A stretch of 64,000 nt of DNA from contig NZ_FOWW01000001.1 of assembly GCF_900115565.1 (NCBI RefSeq), forward strand, positions 1 through 64,000, given 5' to 3'. Shown here piece after piece: positions 34,423 to 44,207 of the stretch; the first letter of the stretch is position 1; every line of letters starts with the position of its first letter. The DNA is from Amycolatopsis arida. GTDB lineage: Bacteria > Actinomycetota > Actinomycetes > Mycobacteriales > Pseudonocardiaceae. The position numbers and the translations under genes were made by a program. Under the pieces are notes generated by a model. That model was not told the origin of the DNA and ran no database searches. It saw only the letters and a list, made by a program, of their open reading frames with translations.

Positions 34423-34746
34423 GTGGAAATCAGTCAGCTGCTCAAGGGCGTGCTCGATCTCGCGGTGCTGGCCGTGCTCCGCGAGCACGACGGCTACGGC
34501 TACGACGTGCTCCGCCGGCTCAGACAGGCCGGGTTGGACGAGGTGGGGGACGCGTCCGTGTACGGAACGCTGCGCCGGCTCTACAAGGCGGGCCTGCTCA
34601 CGTCCTACGTCGTGCCCAGCGAGGAAGGGCCGCACCGCAAGTACTACAGCCTGAACGAGCGAGGCCGCCAGCGGCTCGCGGAGGCCACCGGAACCTGGCG
34701 CACCTTCGCGAAGACCCTGGACAGCCTGTTGGGAGACACAGCATGA
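34423..34746 (+). CDS. PadR-family transcriptional regulator
   Basis: This 107-aa winged-helix regulator runs EISQLLKGVLDLAVLAVLRE, then GYGYDVLRRLRQAGLDEVGD, and GTLRRLYKAGLLTSY with GPHRKYYSLNERGRQRL. This is the standard short PadR fold of the PadR-s1 type. GTG 34423 follows TGGAGGAC. Its stop overlaps the next gene's ATG, the usual PadR/HAAS arrangement in which the regulator controls its membrane partner. Confidence 0.93.
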   Translation: MEISQLLKGVLDLAVLAVLREHDGYGYDVLRRLRQAGLDEVGDASVYGTLRRLYKAGLLTSYVVPSEEGPHRKYYSLNERGRQRLAEATGTWRTFAKTLDSLLGDTA

Positions 34747-35861
34747 GTTCGCAGACGCCGGCCGCCGTGCGGGACTACCTCGCCCGGATGCGGACCGCCC
34801 TGTCCGACCTGCCGGACGCCGAGGTCGAGGAGATCGTCGACGACGTCCGGCCGCACCTGGCCGAGATCGGCGCCGAGCTGGGCGAGAACGCCCGGCTCGA
34901 CCAACTCGTCGAGCGGCTGGGCGCCCCGGAGAGCTACGCCGCCGAGCTGCGCGCGGCCGGCGACTACCCGGCGCCCGACGCGCCCGAACGTCGAGCGGCC
35001 GGCCGCTCGCTGCCGAGGCTGGTGGTGTGGAGCTTCGCGTTCGCGCTGGTGGGGACCGCCGCGGCCGGATACCTGATCGCGCTCGAGCTCACCGACGACC
35101 ACCTGCTGGCGTTGTTCGTGCTGGCGCCCGTGATCATCGCGAGCGGGGCGTACGTGCTGCGGCACGGACTCCGGCCGGTCGAGTCGCTACCGGAGATCCG
35201 GTGGGCCCGCTCGCTCGCCTCCGCCGACGACCGCGGGGTGGTCGGGTACCTGCGGTCCCTGGTTCCCGCGTGGTGGCTGCTGTGCGCGCTGGCGCTGGTG
35301 GTGCTCGCCGTGCTGCTGCTGGTCAAGAGCATCACCCTGCTCGTGCTGCCGGTGTTCCTCGTGGTCGGGGTGGCGATGCTGTGGCTCGGTCCGAAGTCCA
35401 CAAAGGATCGCAAGCTGCTCTGGATCAGCCTGCCGGTGTCGGCGTTCGCGCTCGGCGCGCTCGCCGGCATGGCCGGCCACCTCGTCGAGGCGGTGGACCG
35501 GGCCGATCTCTACACCGACCGGTACGCCACCGCCGGCTACGTCGACAACGGCCTGCTTTACCGCGGGCAGCCGGTCGAGAACGTCTACCTCTTCGACGCC
35601 GAGGGCAAGCCGCTCACCGACGTCTACCTCTACGACCAGGACGGCCGCCCCATCCTCCTGCCGCGCTACGGCTGCGACCCGGTCGGGGGCGGCCAGGTGC
35701 CACAGGGCGAGGACAACCGGTTCCCCCGGCCGTACCTCGACCACGGCGCTCTCGACGACCAGGGCAACCGCAACGGGTACAACGGCTACCGCCCGTACTG
35801 CAGGGAAGTGGACGAGGTGCCGTTCACCGTGGCCGTCCCCAAGCCGCCGGCGGGCAAGTGA
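34743..35861 (+). CDS. HAAS-domain membrane protein, PadR partner
   Basis: This 372-aa protein has an N-terminal HAAS (DUF1700-like) domain (residues about 5-70: YLARMRTALSDLPDAEVEEI, VEEIVDDVRPHLAE) followed by several membrane helices between about residues 95 and 245. A C-terminal extracytoplasmic tail contains repeated short motifs (NVYLFDAEGKPLTDVYLYDQ, then DGRPILLPRYGC). The HAAS domain is thought to bind the PadR protein encoded just upstream. The repeats GQPVENVYLFD and GKPLTDVYLYD suggest a beta-roll-like tail. ATG 34743 overlaps the padR stop (ATGA). Confidence 0.82.
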   Translation: MSSQTPAAVRDYLARMRTALSDLPDAEVEEIVDDVRPHLAEIGAELGENARLDQLVERLGAPESYAAELRAAGDYPAPDAPERRAAGRSLPRLVVWSFAFALVGTAAAGYLIALELTDDHLLALFVLAPVIIASGAYVLRHGLRPVESLPEIRWARSLASADDRGVVGYLRSLVPAWWLLCALALVVLAVLLLVKSITLLVLPVFLVVGVAMLWLGPKSTKDRKLLWISLPVSAFALGALAGMAGHLVEAVDRADLYTDRYATAGYVDNGLLYRGQPVENVYLFDAEGKPLTDVYLYDQDGRPILLPRYGCDPVGGGQVPQGEDNRFPRPYLDHGALDDQGNRNGYNGYRPYCREVDEVPFTVAVPKPPAGK

Positions 35862-35879
35862 ACCGCTCGACCCGGCAGA

Positions 35880-35920
35880 CCGGGGGAGCGAGTGGTGTCG
35901 GGGGCCGCTCGCTCCCCCGG
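35880..35920. terminator. Bidirectional hairpin between convergent genes
   Basis: CCGGGGGAGCGAG pairs with CTCGCTCCCCCGG (13 bp) between the HAAS gene and the minus-strand stress-protein gene. Confidence 0.75.
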
Positions 35921-35921
35921 G

Positions 35922-36440
35922 TCATCGACGCTCGGGCGCGCTCATCGCGAGCCGGGCGAGCATGTCGCGGCCGGCCTCGGCGTTGCGCGGCAGGCAGAGC
36001 ACGTCGTAGCGGCGCGCGACCAGCTGGCTGCGTGACACGAAGTCCCGCCGGCCGCGGGTGGCGGCGTAGTTCATCGCGGAGAACGCGAGTCCGAACGCGA
36101 CACCGGTGAGCAGGCCGATGAGCAGCGGGAACATCCCGGCGCCGGGGGTGAACAGGGTCAGCAGCAGGCCGACGAACAGGCCGAACCAGGCGCCGGAGAG
36201 TGCGCCGCTGGTCAACACCTTGCCCCAGGTCAGCCGGGCGGAGACCCGCTCGACGACCAGCGGCTCGACGCCCACGATCGTCACGTCCTGGACCGGGAAC
36301 TCGTTGTCGGCGAGGTGGTCGACCGCGCGCTGCGCGCTCTCGTAGGTGTCGTAGGAGCCGATCGGCCAGCCCTCCGGCATGGTCGGCAGCGCCGGGAGCT
36401 GCGTGGGCCGGCCGAAGGCGGGGCTGAAGGCTGTGGTCAT
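35922..36440 (-). CDS. General stress protein 17M-like (YflT domain) membrane protein
   Basis: This 172-aa protein has an N-terminal YflT-like domain (PIGSYDTYESAQRAVDHLAD, then FPVQDVTIVGVEPLVVER). A Gly-rich two-helix membrane segment follows (GAWFGLFVGLLLTLFTPGAG and FPLLIGLLTGVAFGLAFSAM). The family is stress-associated and its biochemistry is unknown. The start is ATG 36440 (GAGGTGAG upstream). It is transcribed alone. Confidence 0.85.
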   Translation of the reverse strand: MTTAFSPAFGRPTQLPALPTMPEGWPIGSYDTYESAQRAVDHLADNEFPVQDVTIVGVEPLVVERVSARLTWGKVLTSGALSGAWFGLFVGLLLTLFTPGAGMFPLLIGLLTGVAFGLAFSAMNYAATRGRRDFVSRSQLVARRYDVLCLPRNAEAGRDMLARLAMSAPERR

Positions 36441-36586
36441 CTCGGCTCACCTCGGTAGGTGGTGGAACTGTGCGTCTTACCCTGTACAACGCACGGCCCG
36501 GTGGCGATGTGCCCGGCGGGACAAGGTTCATACTGGACTCTCAGGATCGGCGGACTCTGAGGATCGGTCGTGCCGCCCGCCGGGGC

Positions 36587-37885
36587 TCAGCCGACGGGGA
36601 CGTGGCCGTTGGTGCTCGGCAGCTCCGGCATGCCGGCCGGCGAGCCGGCGGGTAGCCACCGCGCGAAGTGGTGCGCCGAGAACAGCTCGTCGAGCACCAT
36701 GAACGCGGCGCCGACCAGCCCGCCCTCCTCGCCGAGCCGGGCCCGGTCGATGCGCAGCTCACGGGTCGACAGCGGCAGCGATCGGCGGTAGATGGTCTCT
36801 CGGATGGCGGCCAGGAAGAGATCGCCGGCGTCCGCGACCTTGCCGCCGAGCAGGATGGTCGACGGGTTGTAGAAGTTGACCATGGTAGCCAGCATGGTGC
36901 CGATCCGGCGGCCGGCCCGCATCAGCAACTGCACGGCGTGGTGGTCGCCGGAGCGGGCGGCGTCGGTGACGTCCTCGCCGGTGACCGTGCCCCGCTCGGC
37001 CAGCACCGCGGCCAGCGCCGAGCTCTCCCCCGAGCGGGCCAGCTCCGCGCCGTCCCTGGACAGTGCCGCGCCGCCGGCGAGCGCCTCCAGGCAGCCGGTC
37101 TTGCCGCACCGGCAGACGACCGTGCTGTCGTCGGACACCGCGGCGTGCCCGATGTCGCCGGCGCAGCCCTGGGCGCCGCGGTGCAGCCGGCCGTTGTTGC
37201 TGATGCCGGCGCCGATGCCGGTGCCGATCTTGATGTAGAGCAGGTCGCCGCCGAGCGGGAGGCCCGGGGTGCGCAGCTCGCCGAGGCAGAGCAGGTTCAC
37301 CTCGTTGTCGACCCAGACCGGCGCCGAGTAGCGCGCGGCGAGGCGGTCGCGCACGGGGTGGTTGTTCCAACCGGGCATGATCGGCGGCTCGGAGGGGCGG
37401 CCGGTGGCGAACTCCACCGGACCGGGCAGGCCGAGGCCGACGCCCCAGATGTCGGCCGCCATGGTGCCGGTCTCGGCGATCAGCTCGTCGAGGGTGGCCT
37501 CGACCTCGGCCAGCACCGGCTCCGGGCCGCGCGCGATGTCGCCGTCGCGGGTGCGCAGGGTGAGGACGGTGCCCATCAGGTCGGTGATGCCGGCCATGAA
37601 CCCGGTGGCGCCGAGTTCGGCGGTGAGGATCCGGCCGGCGTCCTTGCGGAACCGCAGCGTGCGGGCCTGCCGGCCGCCGGTGGACGGGTTGAGGTCGCCC
37701 TCCTCGAGGAGGCCGGCGTCCAGCAGGGTGCTGGTGCGTTGGGTGATGGCGGTGCGACCGAGCCCGGTGCGCAGGCTCAACGCCGGCCGGGTCTCGGCAG
37801 CGCCCGTGCGGACGAGGTCGAGCAGTCGGGTGTAGCTGACCAGCAGCTCCGCGTTGGGGACCTCGGGGTCCGGCCTGCCGCCCAT
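36587..37885 (-). CDS. ROK-family transcriptional regulator
   Basis: This 432-aa protein has an N-terminal winged helix (ELLVSYTRLLDLVRTGAAET, then SLRTGLGRTAITQRTSTLLD) and a C-terminal ROK kinase-like domain. ROK features are GVGLGLPGPVEFATGRP, VWVDNEVNLLCLGE, IKIGTGIGAGIS and the zinc motif CRCGKTGCLEALAGG. Such NagC/Mlc-type repressors sense sugars or sugar phosphates. No sugar-utilisation operon is adjacent, so its target is unknown. ATG 37885 has GAGGAG 7 nt upstream; the ATG at 37921 has none. Confidence 0.9.
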   Translation of the reverse strand: MGGRPDPEVPNAELLVSYTRLLDLVRTGAAETRPALSLRTGLGRTAITQRTSTLLDAGLLEEGDLNPSTGGRQARTLRFRKDAGRILTAELGATGFMAGITDLMGTVLTLRTRDGDIARGPEPVLAEVEATLDELIAETGTMAADIWGVGLGLPGPVEFATGRPSEPPIMPGWNNHPVRDRLAARYSAPVWVDNEVNLLCLGELRTPGLPLGGDLLYIKIGTGIGAGISNNGRLHRGAQGCAGDIGHAAVSDDSTVVCRCGKTGCLEALAGGAALSRDGAELARSGESSALAAVLAERGTVTGEDVTDAARSGDHHAVQLLMRAGRRIGTMLATMVNFYNPSTILLGGKVADAGDLFLAAIRETIYRRSLPLSTRELRIDRARLGEEGGLVGAAFMVLDELFSAHHFARWLPAGSPAGMPELPSTNGHVPVG

Positions 37886-37997
37886 CCACTCGCTCCTCTT
37901 CTGTGCGATCGATCCGAGCATATACCCGCCGCGACACTACTTACGCTTGGAATCAACATTAGCCGCGACGAATCAGTCAGAAGAGTGAGGAGGTTGT

Positions 37998-38053
37998 GCG
38001 AGCCCGAGGTGGCCTTGGGACATCCGCGGTACCGAAGGCCACCTCGGGCTCGC
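37998..38053 (-). terminator. Terminator of asnB
   Basis: A perfect 19-bp stem (GCGAGCCCGAGGTGGCCTT and its complement) lies 6 nt downstream of the asnB stop on the minus strand. Confidence 0.8.
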
Positions 38054-38058
38054 GTCTG

Positions 38059-39900
38059 TCAGTCGAGCTGGACGCGGGGCCGGTAGATGTCGAACCAGTG
38101 GTAGAGATCCAGCACCCGGTCGATGCCCTGACGTACCGCGCCCGGCATGGTGGCCGCGTCGGTCTGAGTGGCCTCGGTGAGCCAGTCGCGGTCCACCAGG
38201 GTGAACACGTCGTGGGCCGGCTCGGCGAGCACCTCCTTGGCCTGCTGCTGCAGCGCCACCGCGTACCCGGGGTCCTGCGTCGACGGGTACGGGCTCTTCA
38301 CCCGCTCGAACACCGACCGCGGCAGCACGTGCCCGGTGGCGTGCCGCAGCAGGCTCTTCTCCCGGCCGTCGAACGTCTTGAGCGCCCACGGCGTGTTGTA
38401 CACGTACTCGACGAGCCGGTGGTCGCAGAACGGCACCCGCACCTCCAGCCCCACGGCCATCGAGGTCCGGTCCTTGCGGTCCAGCAGCATCCGCACGAAC
38501 CGGGTCAGGTGCAGGTGGCAGATGATCCGCATCCGCCGCTCCCGTTCGTCGGCGCCCGGCACGTGCTCCACGGCCGCGACGGCGGTGGCGTACTGGTCCG
38601 CGGTGTAGGCGTCGATGTCCAGCAGTGCCCGCACGTCCGGCCGGAGCGCGGCGTCGCGGTCGTCGGTGACGGCGTTGGTGAACGCCAGCCACGGGAAGGT
38701 CTCCGCGGCCACCGCCGCGTCGTCGAAGAACCACCGGTAGCCGCCGAACACCTCGTCGGCCGACTCGCCGGACAGCGCGACCGTCGACTCCGCCCGGATG
38801 GCCTTGAACAGCAGGTACAGCGAGGTGTCCAGGTCGCCGAGCCCGGCCGGGATGTCCCGCGCGGCCACCACCGCCCTGCGCACCTCCGGGTCGGAGATGT
38901 CCCGCGGGTCCAGCACCACGTCGCGGTGTGCCGAGCCGACCGTCGTGGCCACGTCCCGGATGAAGGGCGCGTCCGGCGTGTCGCGCATCTCGTCCGGCCG
39001 GAAGTTCTCCTCCTGCCCGAGGAAGTCCACCGCGAACGTGCGCGGCCGCTCGCCCCGCTCGGCCAGGTGGGCCGCGGCCAGCCCGGTGATGGCGCTGGAG
39101 TCCAGGCCGCCGGAGAGCAGCACGCACCGCGGCACGTCGGCCACCAGCTGCCGACGCACGATGTCGGTGAGCAACTCGCGCACCCGCTCCACCGTGGTCT
39201 CTCGGTCGTCGGTGTGCGGGGTGGCCGGGAGCCGCCAGTACGTCCGCTCGCGCAGCCCCTCGACGTCCACGGTGACGATCGTGCCCGGCTCGACCTCGCG
39301 CATCCCCTTCCACAGCGACCAGCCCGGCGCCTTGGTGAACGCGACCAGCTCGCGCAGCCCGTTGGCGTCCACCGCCTTCTCGGCCAGCGGGTTGGCCAGG
39401 ATCGCCTTGGGCTCGGAGCCGAAGAGCACACCGTCCCGGGTCGGGTAGACGTAGAGCGGTTTGATCCCCATCCGGTCGCGGACCAGCACCAGTCGCCGCT
39501 CGGGCGCGTCCCACACGGCGAACGCGTACATGCCGCCCAACCGGTCGGCCACCCGCTCACCCCACTCCAGGTAGCCGCGCAGCACCACCTCGGTGTCGCT
39601 CTCGGTGGTGAAGCGGTGCCCGCGCCCGCGCAGCTCCTCGCGGAGTTCGGTGTAGTTGTACGTCTCCCCGCTGTACACCAGTGTCACCGGTCCGCGCGGA
39701 GTGTCGGCGGTCATCGGCTGGCGTCCGCCGGGCAGGTCGATCACCGCCAGCCGTCGGTGGCCGAGCGCGGCGTGGGTGTCCAGCCGGACGCCGCTGTCGT
39801 CCGGGCCCCGGCAGGCCATCGTCGCGGTCATCTCCTCGACGATCGCGCGCCGCCCGGTGAGGTCGGAGTCGAAGGAAACCCAGCCGGTGATTCCGCACAT
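38059..39900 (-). CDS. asnB: Asparagine synthase (glutamine-hydrolysing)
   Basis: This 613-aa protein has the N-terminal class II glutamine amidotransferase domain, with nucleophile Cys2 in MCGITGWVSF and CRGPDDSG and LGHRRLAVIDL motifs. The C-terminal synthetase domain has the ATP-pyrophosphatase loop SGGLDSS at about residues 262-268. It converts aspartate to asparagine using glutamine and ATP. The upstream frame extension to 39933 would bury Cys2, so ATG 39900, with GGGAGG before it, is correct. The neighbours do not suggest a biosynthetic cluster, so a primary-metabolic role is likely. Confidence 0.94.
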   Translation of the reverse strand: MCGITGWVSFDSDLTGRRAIVEEMTATMACRGPDDSGVRLDTHAALGHRRLAVIDLPGGRQPMTADTPRGPVTLVYSGETYNYTELREELRGRGHRFTTESDTEVVLRGYLEWGERVADRLGGMYAFAVWDAPERRLVLVRDRMGIKPLYVYPTRDGVLFGSEPKAILANPLAEKAVDANGLRELVAFTKAPGWSLWKGMREVEPGTIVTVDVEGLRERTYWRLPATPHTDDRETTVERVRELLTDIVRRQLVADVPRCVLLSGGLDSSAITGLAAAHLAERGERPRTFAVDFLGQEENFRPDEMRDTPDAPFIRDVATTVGSAHRDVVLDPRDISDPEVRRAVVAARDIPAGLGDLDTSLYLLFKAIRAESTVALSGESADEVFGGYRWFFDDAAVAAETFPWLAFTNAVTDDRDAALRPDVRALLDIDAYTADQYATAVAAVEHVPGADERERRMRIICHLHLTRFVRMLLDRKDRTSMAVGLEVRVPFCDHRLVEYVYNTPWALKTFDGREKSLLRHATGHVLPRSVFERVKSPYPSTQDPGYAVALQQQAKEVLAEPAHDVFTLVDRDWLTEATQTDAATMPGAVRQGIDRVLDLYHWFDIYRPRVQLD

Positions 39901-40059
39901 CCGCGCTACCTCCCAGTTATTTGGCATATACAACTATTGACGATCTCTTTGTAACGCGAACCGGCCGGCTTGGCTGCCCGGATTGCCCACTCCGCCCGAT
40001 GTTCGCCCCGCATGTGGCCCGTTTCACGGGGCATCAAGAACACGTAAACCTGGCGGGCG

Positions 40060-40197
40060 ACCCCGTCAAGGGGACGTCAGTCGAGGCGAGTGACGCAGGG
40101 TCGCGGGCGCACGCTCGTGGTCGGCCGGGCTCTCCCGAACGGGTGATACGAGACCGGTCGCCACTACCCGAGTGTCCAACTCAGCGGAAAGGTGTTC
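40060..40197 (+). ncRNA. Putative c-di-AMP (ydaO-type) riboswitch in the kdp leader
   Basis: The leader between asnB and the kdp genes carries segments recalling the ydaO/yuaA aptamer: GAGTGACGCAGGGTC near 40090, CCCGAACGGGTGATACGAGA near 40136-40155, and CGCCACTACCCGAG near 40160. The stem CCCG-AA-CGGG is present. The element ends in CTCAGCGGAAAGG, which would include the ribosome-binding site of the first small gene, allowing translational control. c-di-AMP commonly represses potassium uptake, which fits the location. Boundaries are approximate, and some consensus parts are not obvious by eye. Confidence 0.5.
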
Positions 40198-40203
40198 GTC
40201 GAC

Positions 40204-40287
40204 GTGGCCGATGTGCTCTACGCCGTCCTCGTGATCGGTGTGTTTCTGACGCTCGCGCTGACCCTGCGCGGACTGGCCAGGCTGTGA
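40204..40287 (+). CDS. 27-aa single-helix membrane peptide preceding kdpF
   Basis: GTG 40204 to TGA 40287 encodes a peptide of 27 residues: DVLYAVLVIGVFLTLALTL, flanked by short ends and closing RGLARL. It is a single membrane helix with a positive C-terminus. AAAGG lies about 11 nt upstream; GTG 40192 is an alternative start. Its stop overlaps the kdpF GTG (GTGA), so it seems translationally coupled to the Kdp operon. It may be a regulatory or accessory subunit. Confidence 0.6.
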   Translation: MADVLYAVLVIGVFLTLALTLRGLARL

Positions 40288-40406
40288 CAACCGACATGAC
40301 AACCGGCATGGCGACCGGAACCGTCGCCAACGTCGTCGGCGCCGTGCTGGCGCTGGGGCTGATCGGCTACCTCGTCGTCGCGCTGATCCGGCCGGAGCGG
40401 TTCTGA
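40284..40406 (+). CDS. kdpF: Potassium-transporting ATPase subunit KdpF
   Basis: This small membrane protein (40 aa from GTG 40284, or 32 aa from ATG 40308) contains VANVVGAVLALGLIGYLVVA and ends LIRPERF, the typical single helix and basic-aromatic end of KdpF. It stabilises the KdpABC complex. The GTG start is favoured by its overlap with the preceding stop. Confidence 0.85.
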   Translation: MTTDMTTGMATGTVANVVGAVLALGLIGYLVVALIRPERF

Positions 40407-40452
40407 TGCGCTCCGGCCCACCGGGGGAGATTTCGTTGGGGGAGAACCACTG

Positions 40453-42117
40453 ATGACCGATCTGACGGCCGGCCTGATCCAGGTCGGCCTCCTTCTCGCT
40501 GCGCTCGCCACGGTCCACCGGCCGTTCGGCGACTACCTCGCGCACGTCTACACCACCCCACGGCACTGGAAGGTCGAGCGGGTGCTGTACCGGGCGTTCC
40601 GGGTGAACCCGGACTCCGAGCAGCGCTGGACGACCTACGCGATGGGTGTGCTCGGCTTCTCGTTCGTCTCCGTCGCGCTGCTGTACCTGCTGCAGCGGCT
40701 GCAACCGTTGTTGCCACTGGACTTCGGGCGCGGTGCGGTGCCGCCGGGCATGGCGTTCAACACGGCGGTCAGCTTCGTGACCAACACGAACTGGCAGTCC
40801 TACTCCGGCGAGGAGGTCCTCGGGCACACCGTGCAGATGGCCGGTCTCACCGTGCAGAACTTCGTCTCGGCCGCGGTCGGGATGGCCGTCGCGGTCGTGC
40901 TGGTCCGCGGCTTCGTCCGGGCCCGCACCGACCGACTGGGCAACTTCTGGGTCGACCTGACCCGCGGGGTCGTCCGCGTGCTGCTGCCGATCTCGTTCGT
41001 CGTCGCGATCGTGCTCGTCGCGCTGGGCGTGGTGCAGAGCCTGTCCGGTGGCGTCGACGTGTCCAACGTGGACGGTACGAGCAGCACGATCGCGCTGGCT
41101 CCGGCGGCCAGCCAGGAGGCCGTCAAGGAGTTGGGCACCAACGGCGGCGGGATCTTCAACGCCAACTCGTCCCACCCCTTCGAGAACCCGAACGTGTGGA
41201 CCAACCTGATCGAGATCTTCCTGCTGCTGGTCATCCCGGTCTCGCTGACCAGGGCGTTCGGCAGGATGGTCGGCAACGCGCGGCAGGGTTACGTGCTGCT
41301 GTCGGTGATGGGCGCGATCTGGGGGCTCATGCTCACCGTCGCCTGGTGGGCCGAGACCCACCCCAACGGTCCCGCCGCGCTGCTGGCCGGCGCGAGCACG
41401 GAGGGCAAGGAGGCCCGCTTCGGCCTCGGCACCTCCGCGCTGTTCGCCACCAGCACCACCGGCACGTCCACCGGCGCGGTGAACTCGTGGCACGACAGCT
41501 TCAGCGGGCTCGGCGGCGGCGTGCCGCTGCTGAACATGCTGTTCGGCGAGGTGACGCCCGGCGGGGTCGGCGCGGGACTGTACGGCATTCTCGTGCTGGC
41601 CGTCGTCGCGATGTTCCTCGCCGGGCTGATGGTCGGCAGGACGCCGGAGTACCTGGGCAAGAAGCTCGGCCGGCGGGAGGTGACCTGCGCCGCGGTCGCC
41701 ATGCTGGCGATGCCGGCGCTGGTGCTGCTCGGCACCGGGGCGACCCTGCTGCGGCGCGGCGAGCTGGCCGCCGCGCTGACCAACTCCGGCCCGCACGGCC
41801 TTTCCGAGGTGCTCTACGCCTACGCCTCGGCCGGCAACAACAACGGCAGCGCGTTCGGCGGGCTCACCGTGACCAACGACTGGTTTCAGGCGTCGCTGGG
41901 CGTGGTGATGCTGCTCGGCCGGTTCGTGCCGATCCTGGCCGTGCTGTGCCTGGCCGGCTCGCTGGCCGCGCAGCGGAGGGTCCCGCAGACCTCCGGCACC
42001 CTGCCGACGACGAGCCCGCTGTTCGGCGCGCTGCTCGCCGGCACGGTCGCCGGCGTCGCGGCTTTGACATTCGTCCCAGCCCTCGCGTTGGGCCCGATCG
42101 CGGAGGCACTCGCCTGA
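40453..42117 (+). CDS. kdpA: Potassium-transporting ATPase subunit KdpA
   Basis: This 554-aa subunit with about ten membrane helices is the potassium-binding, channel-like part of the high-affinity Kdp pump. Recognisable selectivity-filter segments include [36 protein letters not shown] and [19 protein letters not shown]. The length is standard. Its stop overlaps the kdpB ATG by one base (TGATG). Confidence 0.97.
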   Translation: MTDLTAGLIQVGLLLAALATVHRPFGDYLAHVYTTPRHWKVERVLYRAFRVNPDSEQRWTTYAMGVLGFSFVSVALLYLLQRLQPLLPLDFGRGAVPPGMAFNTAVSFVTNTNWQSYSGEEVLGHTVQMAGLTVQNFVSAAVGMAVAVVLVRGFVRARTDRLGNFWVDLTRGVVRVLLPISFVVAIVLVALGVVQSLSGGVDVSNVDGTSSTIALAPAASQEAVKELGTNGGGIFNANSSHPFENPNVWTNLIEIFLLLVIPVSLTRAFGRMVGNARQGYVLLSVMGAIWGLMLTVAWWAETHPNGPAALLAGASTEGKEARFGLGTSALFATSTTGTSTGAVNSWHDSFSGLGGGVPLLNMLFGEVTPGGVGAGLYGILVLAVVAMFLAGLMVGRTPEYLGKKLGRREVTCAAVAMLAMPALVLLGTGATLLRRGELAAALTNSGPHGLSEVLYAYASAGNNNGSAFGGLTVTNDWFQASLGVVMLLGRFVPILAVLCLAGSLAAQRRVPQTSGTLPTTSPLFGALLAGTVAGVAALTFVPALALGPIAEALA

Positions 42118-44207
42118 TGACGCTGCTGAGGGAGGAACCGGGCTGCGCCACGCCGGAGCCCACCGAGCCCGCCGAGCACCCCTCCCGCGGCGGGGCCAGC
42201 GGGTTCGGCCCGCGCCAGCTGCTCGCCGCGCTGCCGGCGGCGCTGCGCAAGCTCCACCCGCGCCACCAGCTGGCCAACCCGGTCCTGTTCGTGGTGTGGG
42301 TGGGCTCGGCGCTGGTGACCGCCTTCGCGGTCGCCCAGCCGAGCGTGTTCAGCGTCCTGGTGGCGGTGTGGCTGTGGTGCACGGTCCTGTTCGCCAACGT
42401 GGCCGAGGCGGTCGCCGAGGGCAGGGGCAGGGCGCGGGCGGAGACGCTGCGCAGGGCGAAGCGGGAGACCGTGGCCCGCCGGCTGACCGCGGAGGGCACC
42501 GAGGAGACCGTGCCCGGCGCGCGGCTGCGAATCGGCGACCTCGTGGTGGTGTCGGCCGGCGAGGTGATCCCCGGCGACGGTGACGTCGTCGAGGGCATCG
42601 CCACGGTCGACGAGTCGGCCGTCACCGGCGAGTCGGCCCCCGTGGTCCGCGAGTCCGGCGGCGACCGGTGCGCGGTCACCGGCGGCACCACCGTGCTGTC
42701 CGACCGGATCGTCGTGCGGATCACCAGCAGGCCCGGCGAGTCCTTCGTGGACAGGATGATCGGGCTGGTGGAGGGCGCGAGCCGGCAGAAGACGCCGAAC
42801 GAGATCGCGCTGACCATCCTGCTGTCCACGCTGACGATCATCTTCCTGCTGGCCGTGCTCGCGCTGCAGCCGATGGCCGCCTACTCCGGCAGCACCCAGT
42901 CGGTGATCGTGCTCACCGCGCTGCTAGTGTGCCTGATCCCGACCACGATCGGCGCGTTGCTGTCGGCCATCGGGATCGCCGGGATGGACCGGCTGGTCCG
43001 GCGCAACGTGCTGGCCGGCTCGGGCCGGGCGGTGGAGGCCGCCGGCGACGTGTCGACCCTGCTGCTGGACAAGACCGGCACCATCACCCACGGCAACCGC
43101 AGGGCCACCGAGCTGGTCCCGGTGACCGGCTCGACGATCACGGAGTTGGCCGGGGCCGCGCACCTCGCCAGCCTCGCCGACGAGACCCCGGAGGGGCGCA
43201 GCATCGTCGAGCTGTGTGCCGGCGAGTTCGACCTCGGCGGGCGGACCGCCGAGGTCGTGCTGCCGGTGCCGTTCACCGCGCGGACCCGGATGAGCGGCGC
43301 CGACGCCGGAGACCGGCAGGTGCGCAAGGGCGCGCTGGCCGCCGTGCGGGCGTGGGTGGCCGACTCCGGTGGCACGCTGCCGGACGAGGTCGAGCGGATC
43401 GCCGACGAGGTGGCCCGGCAGGGCGCCACCCCGCTGGTGGTCGCCGAGCGCGGCACCGGCGCCGCGGTGGTGCGCGGCGTGGTCCGGCTGTCCGACGTGG
43501 TCAAGCCGGGGATGCGGGAGCGGTTCGCCGAGCTGCGCGCCATGGGCATCCGCACGGTGATGATCACCGGGGACAACCCGCTGACCGCGCGGGCCATCGC
43601 CGAGGAGGCCGGGGTGGACGACGTCCTCGCCGAGGCCACCCCGGAGGACAAGCTCGCGCTGATCCGACGCGAGCAGGAGGGCGGCCGGCTGGTCGCGATG
43701 ACCGGGGACGGCACCAACGACGCGCCCGCGCTGGCCGCGGCCGACGTCGGGGTGGCGATGAACACCGGGACGTCGGCGGCCAAGGAGGCCGGCAACATGG
43801 TCGACCTCGACTCCGACCCGACGAAGCTGATCGAGATCGTGGCGGTCGGCAAGCAGCTGCTGATCACCCGCGGCGCGCTGACCACGTTCAGCATCGCCAA
43901 CGACCTCGCGAAGTACTTCGCGATCCTGCCGGCGATGTTCGCCGGCATCCACCCGCAGCTGTCCACGCTGAACGTCATGCGGCTGGCCACGCCGCAGTCG
44001 GCCATCCTCTCCGCGGTGATCTTCAACGCGCTGGTCATCGTGGCGCTGATCCCGCTCGCCCTGCGCGGAGTGCGGTACCGGCCGAGCACCGCCGCCGCCC
44101 TGCTGCGCCGCAACCTGCTGGTCTACGGACTCGGTGGGGTCGTGACGCCGTTCCTCGCGATCTGGCTGATCGACCTGCTGGTCCGGCTCGTTCCCGGAAT
44201 CGGATGA
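42117..44207 (+). CDS. kdpB: Potassium-transporting ATPase ATP-binding subunit KdpB
   Basis: This 696-aa P-type ATPase drives KdpA. The phosphorylated aspartate is D318 in DKTGTIT. TGES (actuator) and [20 protein letters not shown] (hinge) are intact. The start is ATG 42117, overlapping the kdpA stop; the frame is open upstream within kdpA but that part is not KdpB. The stop overlaps kdpC (ATGA). Confidence 0.97.
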   Translation: MTLLREEPGCATPEPTEPAEHPSRGGASGFGPRQLLAALPAALRKLHPRHQLANPVLFVVWVGSALVTAFAVAQPSVFSVLVAVWLWCTVLFANVAEAVAEGRGRARAETLRRAKRETVARRLTAEGTEETVPGARLRIGDLVVVSAGEVIPGDGDVVEGIATVDESAVTGESAPVVRESGGDRCAVTGGTTVLSDRIVVRITSRPGESFVDRMIGLVEGASRQKTPNEIALTILLSTLTIIFLLAVLALQPMAAYSGSTQSVIVLTALLVCLIPTTIGALLSAIGIAGMDRLVRRNVLAGSGRAVEAAGDVSTLLLDKTGTITHGNRRATELVPVTGSTITELAGAAHLASLADETPEGRSIVELCAGEFDLGGRTAEVVLPVPFTARTRMSGADAGDRQVRKGALAAVRAWVADSGGTLPDEVERIADEVARQGATPLVVAERGTGAAVVRGVVRLSDVVKPGMRERFAELRAMGIRTVMITGDNPLTARAIAEEAGVDDVLAEATPEDKLALIRREQEGGRLVAMTGDGTNDAPALAAADVGVAMNTGTSAAKEAGNMVDLDSDPTKLIEIVAVGKQLLITRGALTTFSIANDLAKYFAILPAMFAGIHPQLSTLNVMRLATPQSAILSAVIFNALVIVALIPLALRGVRYRPSTAAALLRRNLLVYGLGGVVTPFLAIWLIDLLVRLVPGIG

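Noticed and set aside
37886-39933. Longer asnB start at 39933
   Set aside because: The amidotransferase nucleophile must be Cys2, which requires the start at 39900.
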